Below are positions 63,697-64,000 of a stretch of DNA of 64,000 bases, piece by piece. Position 1 is the first letter of the stretch; each line of letters starts with the position of its first letter. Source of the stretch: Alcanivorax sp. REN37 (GTDB lineage Bacteria > Pseudomonadota > Gammaproteobacteria > Pseudomonadales > Alcanivoracaceae); the NCBI RefSeq assembly GCF_041102775.1, contig NZ_JBGCUO010000001.1, positions 1,364,001 to 1,428,000 on the forward strand, given 5' to 3'. Below the pieces are notes generated by a model. The model was not told the DNA's origin and ran no database searches. It saw nothing but the letters and a program-made list of their open reading frames with translations. The translations under genes were made by a program, and so were the position numbers.

Positions 63697-64000
63697 ATGG
63701 CATCTTCGGTTGATGTGGTGGTCGTGGGTGCCGGCGCCGCCGGGCTGATGTGTGCCGCTACCGCCGCCTACCGCGGGCGGCGGGTGCGGGTGCTCGACCA
63801 TGCCAACCGGCCGGGCAAGAAAATCTTGATGTCCGGCGGAGGCCGCTGCAACTTCACCAATCTCAACAGCACGCCTCAGCACTTCCTATCCGCTAACCCC
63901 CATTTCTGCATCTCAGCGCTGAAGCGCTACACCCCGCAGCACTTTTTTGAGCTGGCAGAGCGCCATGGCGTGGACTGGTGCGAAAAGGGGCCGGGCCAAT
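63697..64000 (+). CDS. BaiN/HI0933-type FAD-dependent oxidoreductase, 3' truncated
   Basis: Starts MASSVDVVVVGAGAAGLMCA (dinucleotide-binding GxGxxG), then RPGKKILMSGGGRCNFTN, the signature of the HI0933/YhiN family of flavoproteins, whose role is unclear. It continues beyond the window edge. The ATG at 63697 is 10 nt after the previous stop. Only the N-terminal 101 residues are visible. Confidence 0.9.
   Translation, partial: MASSVDVVVVGAGAAGLMCAATAAYRGRRVRVLDHANRPGKKILMSGGGRCNFTNLNSTPQHFLSANPHFCISALKRYTPQHFFELAERHGVDWCEKGPGQ

Overview
The window is GC-rich DNA from a gammaproteobacterium. It reads like a chromosome of the Pseudomonadales/Oceanospirillales group, probably close to Alcanivorax. 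This is inferred from gene order and not from any search. Blocks typical of Pseudomonas-like genomes are infC-rpmI-rplT-pheST-ihfA-merR, nadK-yeaC-pepN, pyrD-rmf-rlmKL, and lexA/topA/psrA/nagZ/hpt/MTI phosphorylase. An acyclic-terpene (atu) cluster, a phasin and a DUF1302/DUF1329/RND cassette point to a lipid- or hydrocarbon-using organism. There is no phage, insertion sequence or CRISPR array.

Layout. 1-7.4 kb: the end of an M16-type peptidase, then the translation operon infC (AUU start), rpmI, rplT, pheS, pheT, ihfA and a MerR regulator, followed by tRNA-Pro(GGG). 7.8-15.6 kb: a Na/Pi cotransporter, the tRNA-modification pair cmoAB, an alcohol dehydrogenase-like protein, small membrane proteins, a DUF445 protein and a phasin. 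15.6-22.5 kb (minus strand): a FecI/FecR/TonB-receptor cell-surface signalling operon with Fur-box-like sites, ending in a large PKD-repeat lipoprotein. 22.5-23.0 kb: a gene-free stretch with a cluster of DnaA-box-like sequences. 23.0-34.1 kb: atuA-B-C-D-E-F and an acyl-CoA synthetase (atuH-like) on the minus strand, with a divergent TetR (AtuR-like) gene and a palindromic operator at the atuA promoter. 34.4-35.2 kb: tRNA-Val and tRNA-Asp from a strong promoter, then a 30-codon acidic ORF. 35.2-41.5 kb: a coiled-coil protein, a cNMP-rhodanese fusion, nadK, yeaC and pepN. 41.9-48.9 kb: DUF1302 beta-barrel, DUF1329 protein, YCF48-like propeller and RND permease, which look like one envelope transport system. 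49-53.2 kb: pyrD, rmf, rlmKL and a glutaredoxin-like protein. 53.1-64 kb: tatD, lexA with its SOS box, a cNMP protein, uspA, topA, a LOG protein, psrA with its own operator, an L,D-transpeptidase, nagZ, hpt, MTI phosphorylase and the start of a flavoprotein.

Themes. Much of the window is housekeeping in tight operons with ATGA overlaps. The accessory content is (a) terpenoid (citronellol/geraniol) catabolism under a TetR repressor, (b) an iron- or heme-type transducing receptor with an unusual PKD lipoprotein partner, and (c) a four-gene envelope cassette of unknown cargo. The most unusual non-coding element is the DnaA-box cluster at 22.6-22.93 kb, which lies far from any dnaA or mnmG gene. 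All calls come from reading the sequence; none was checked against a database.
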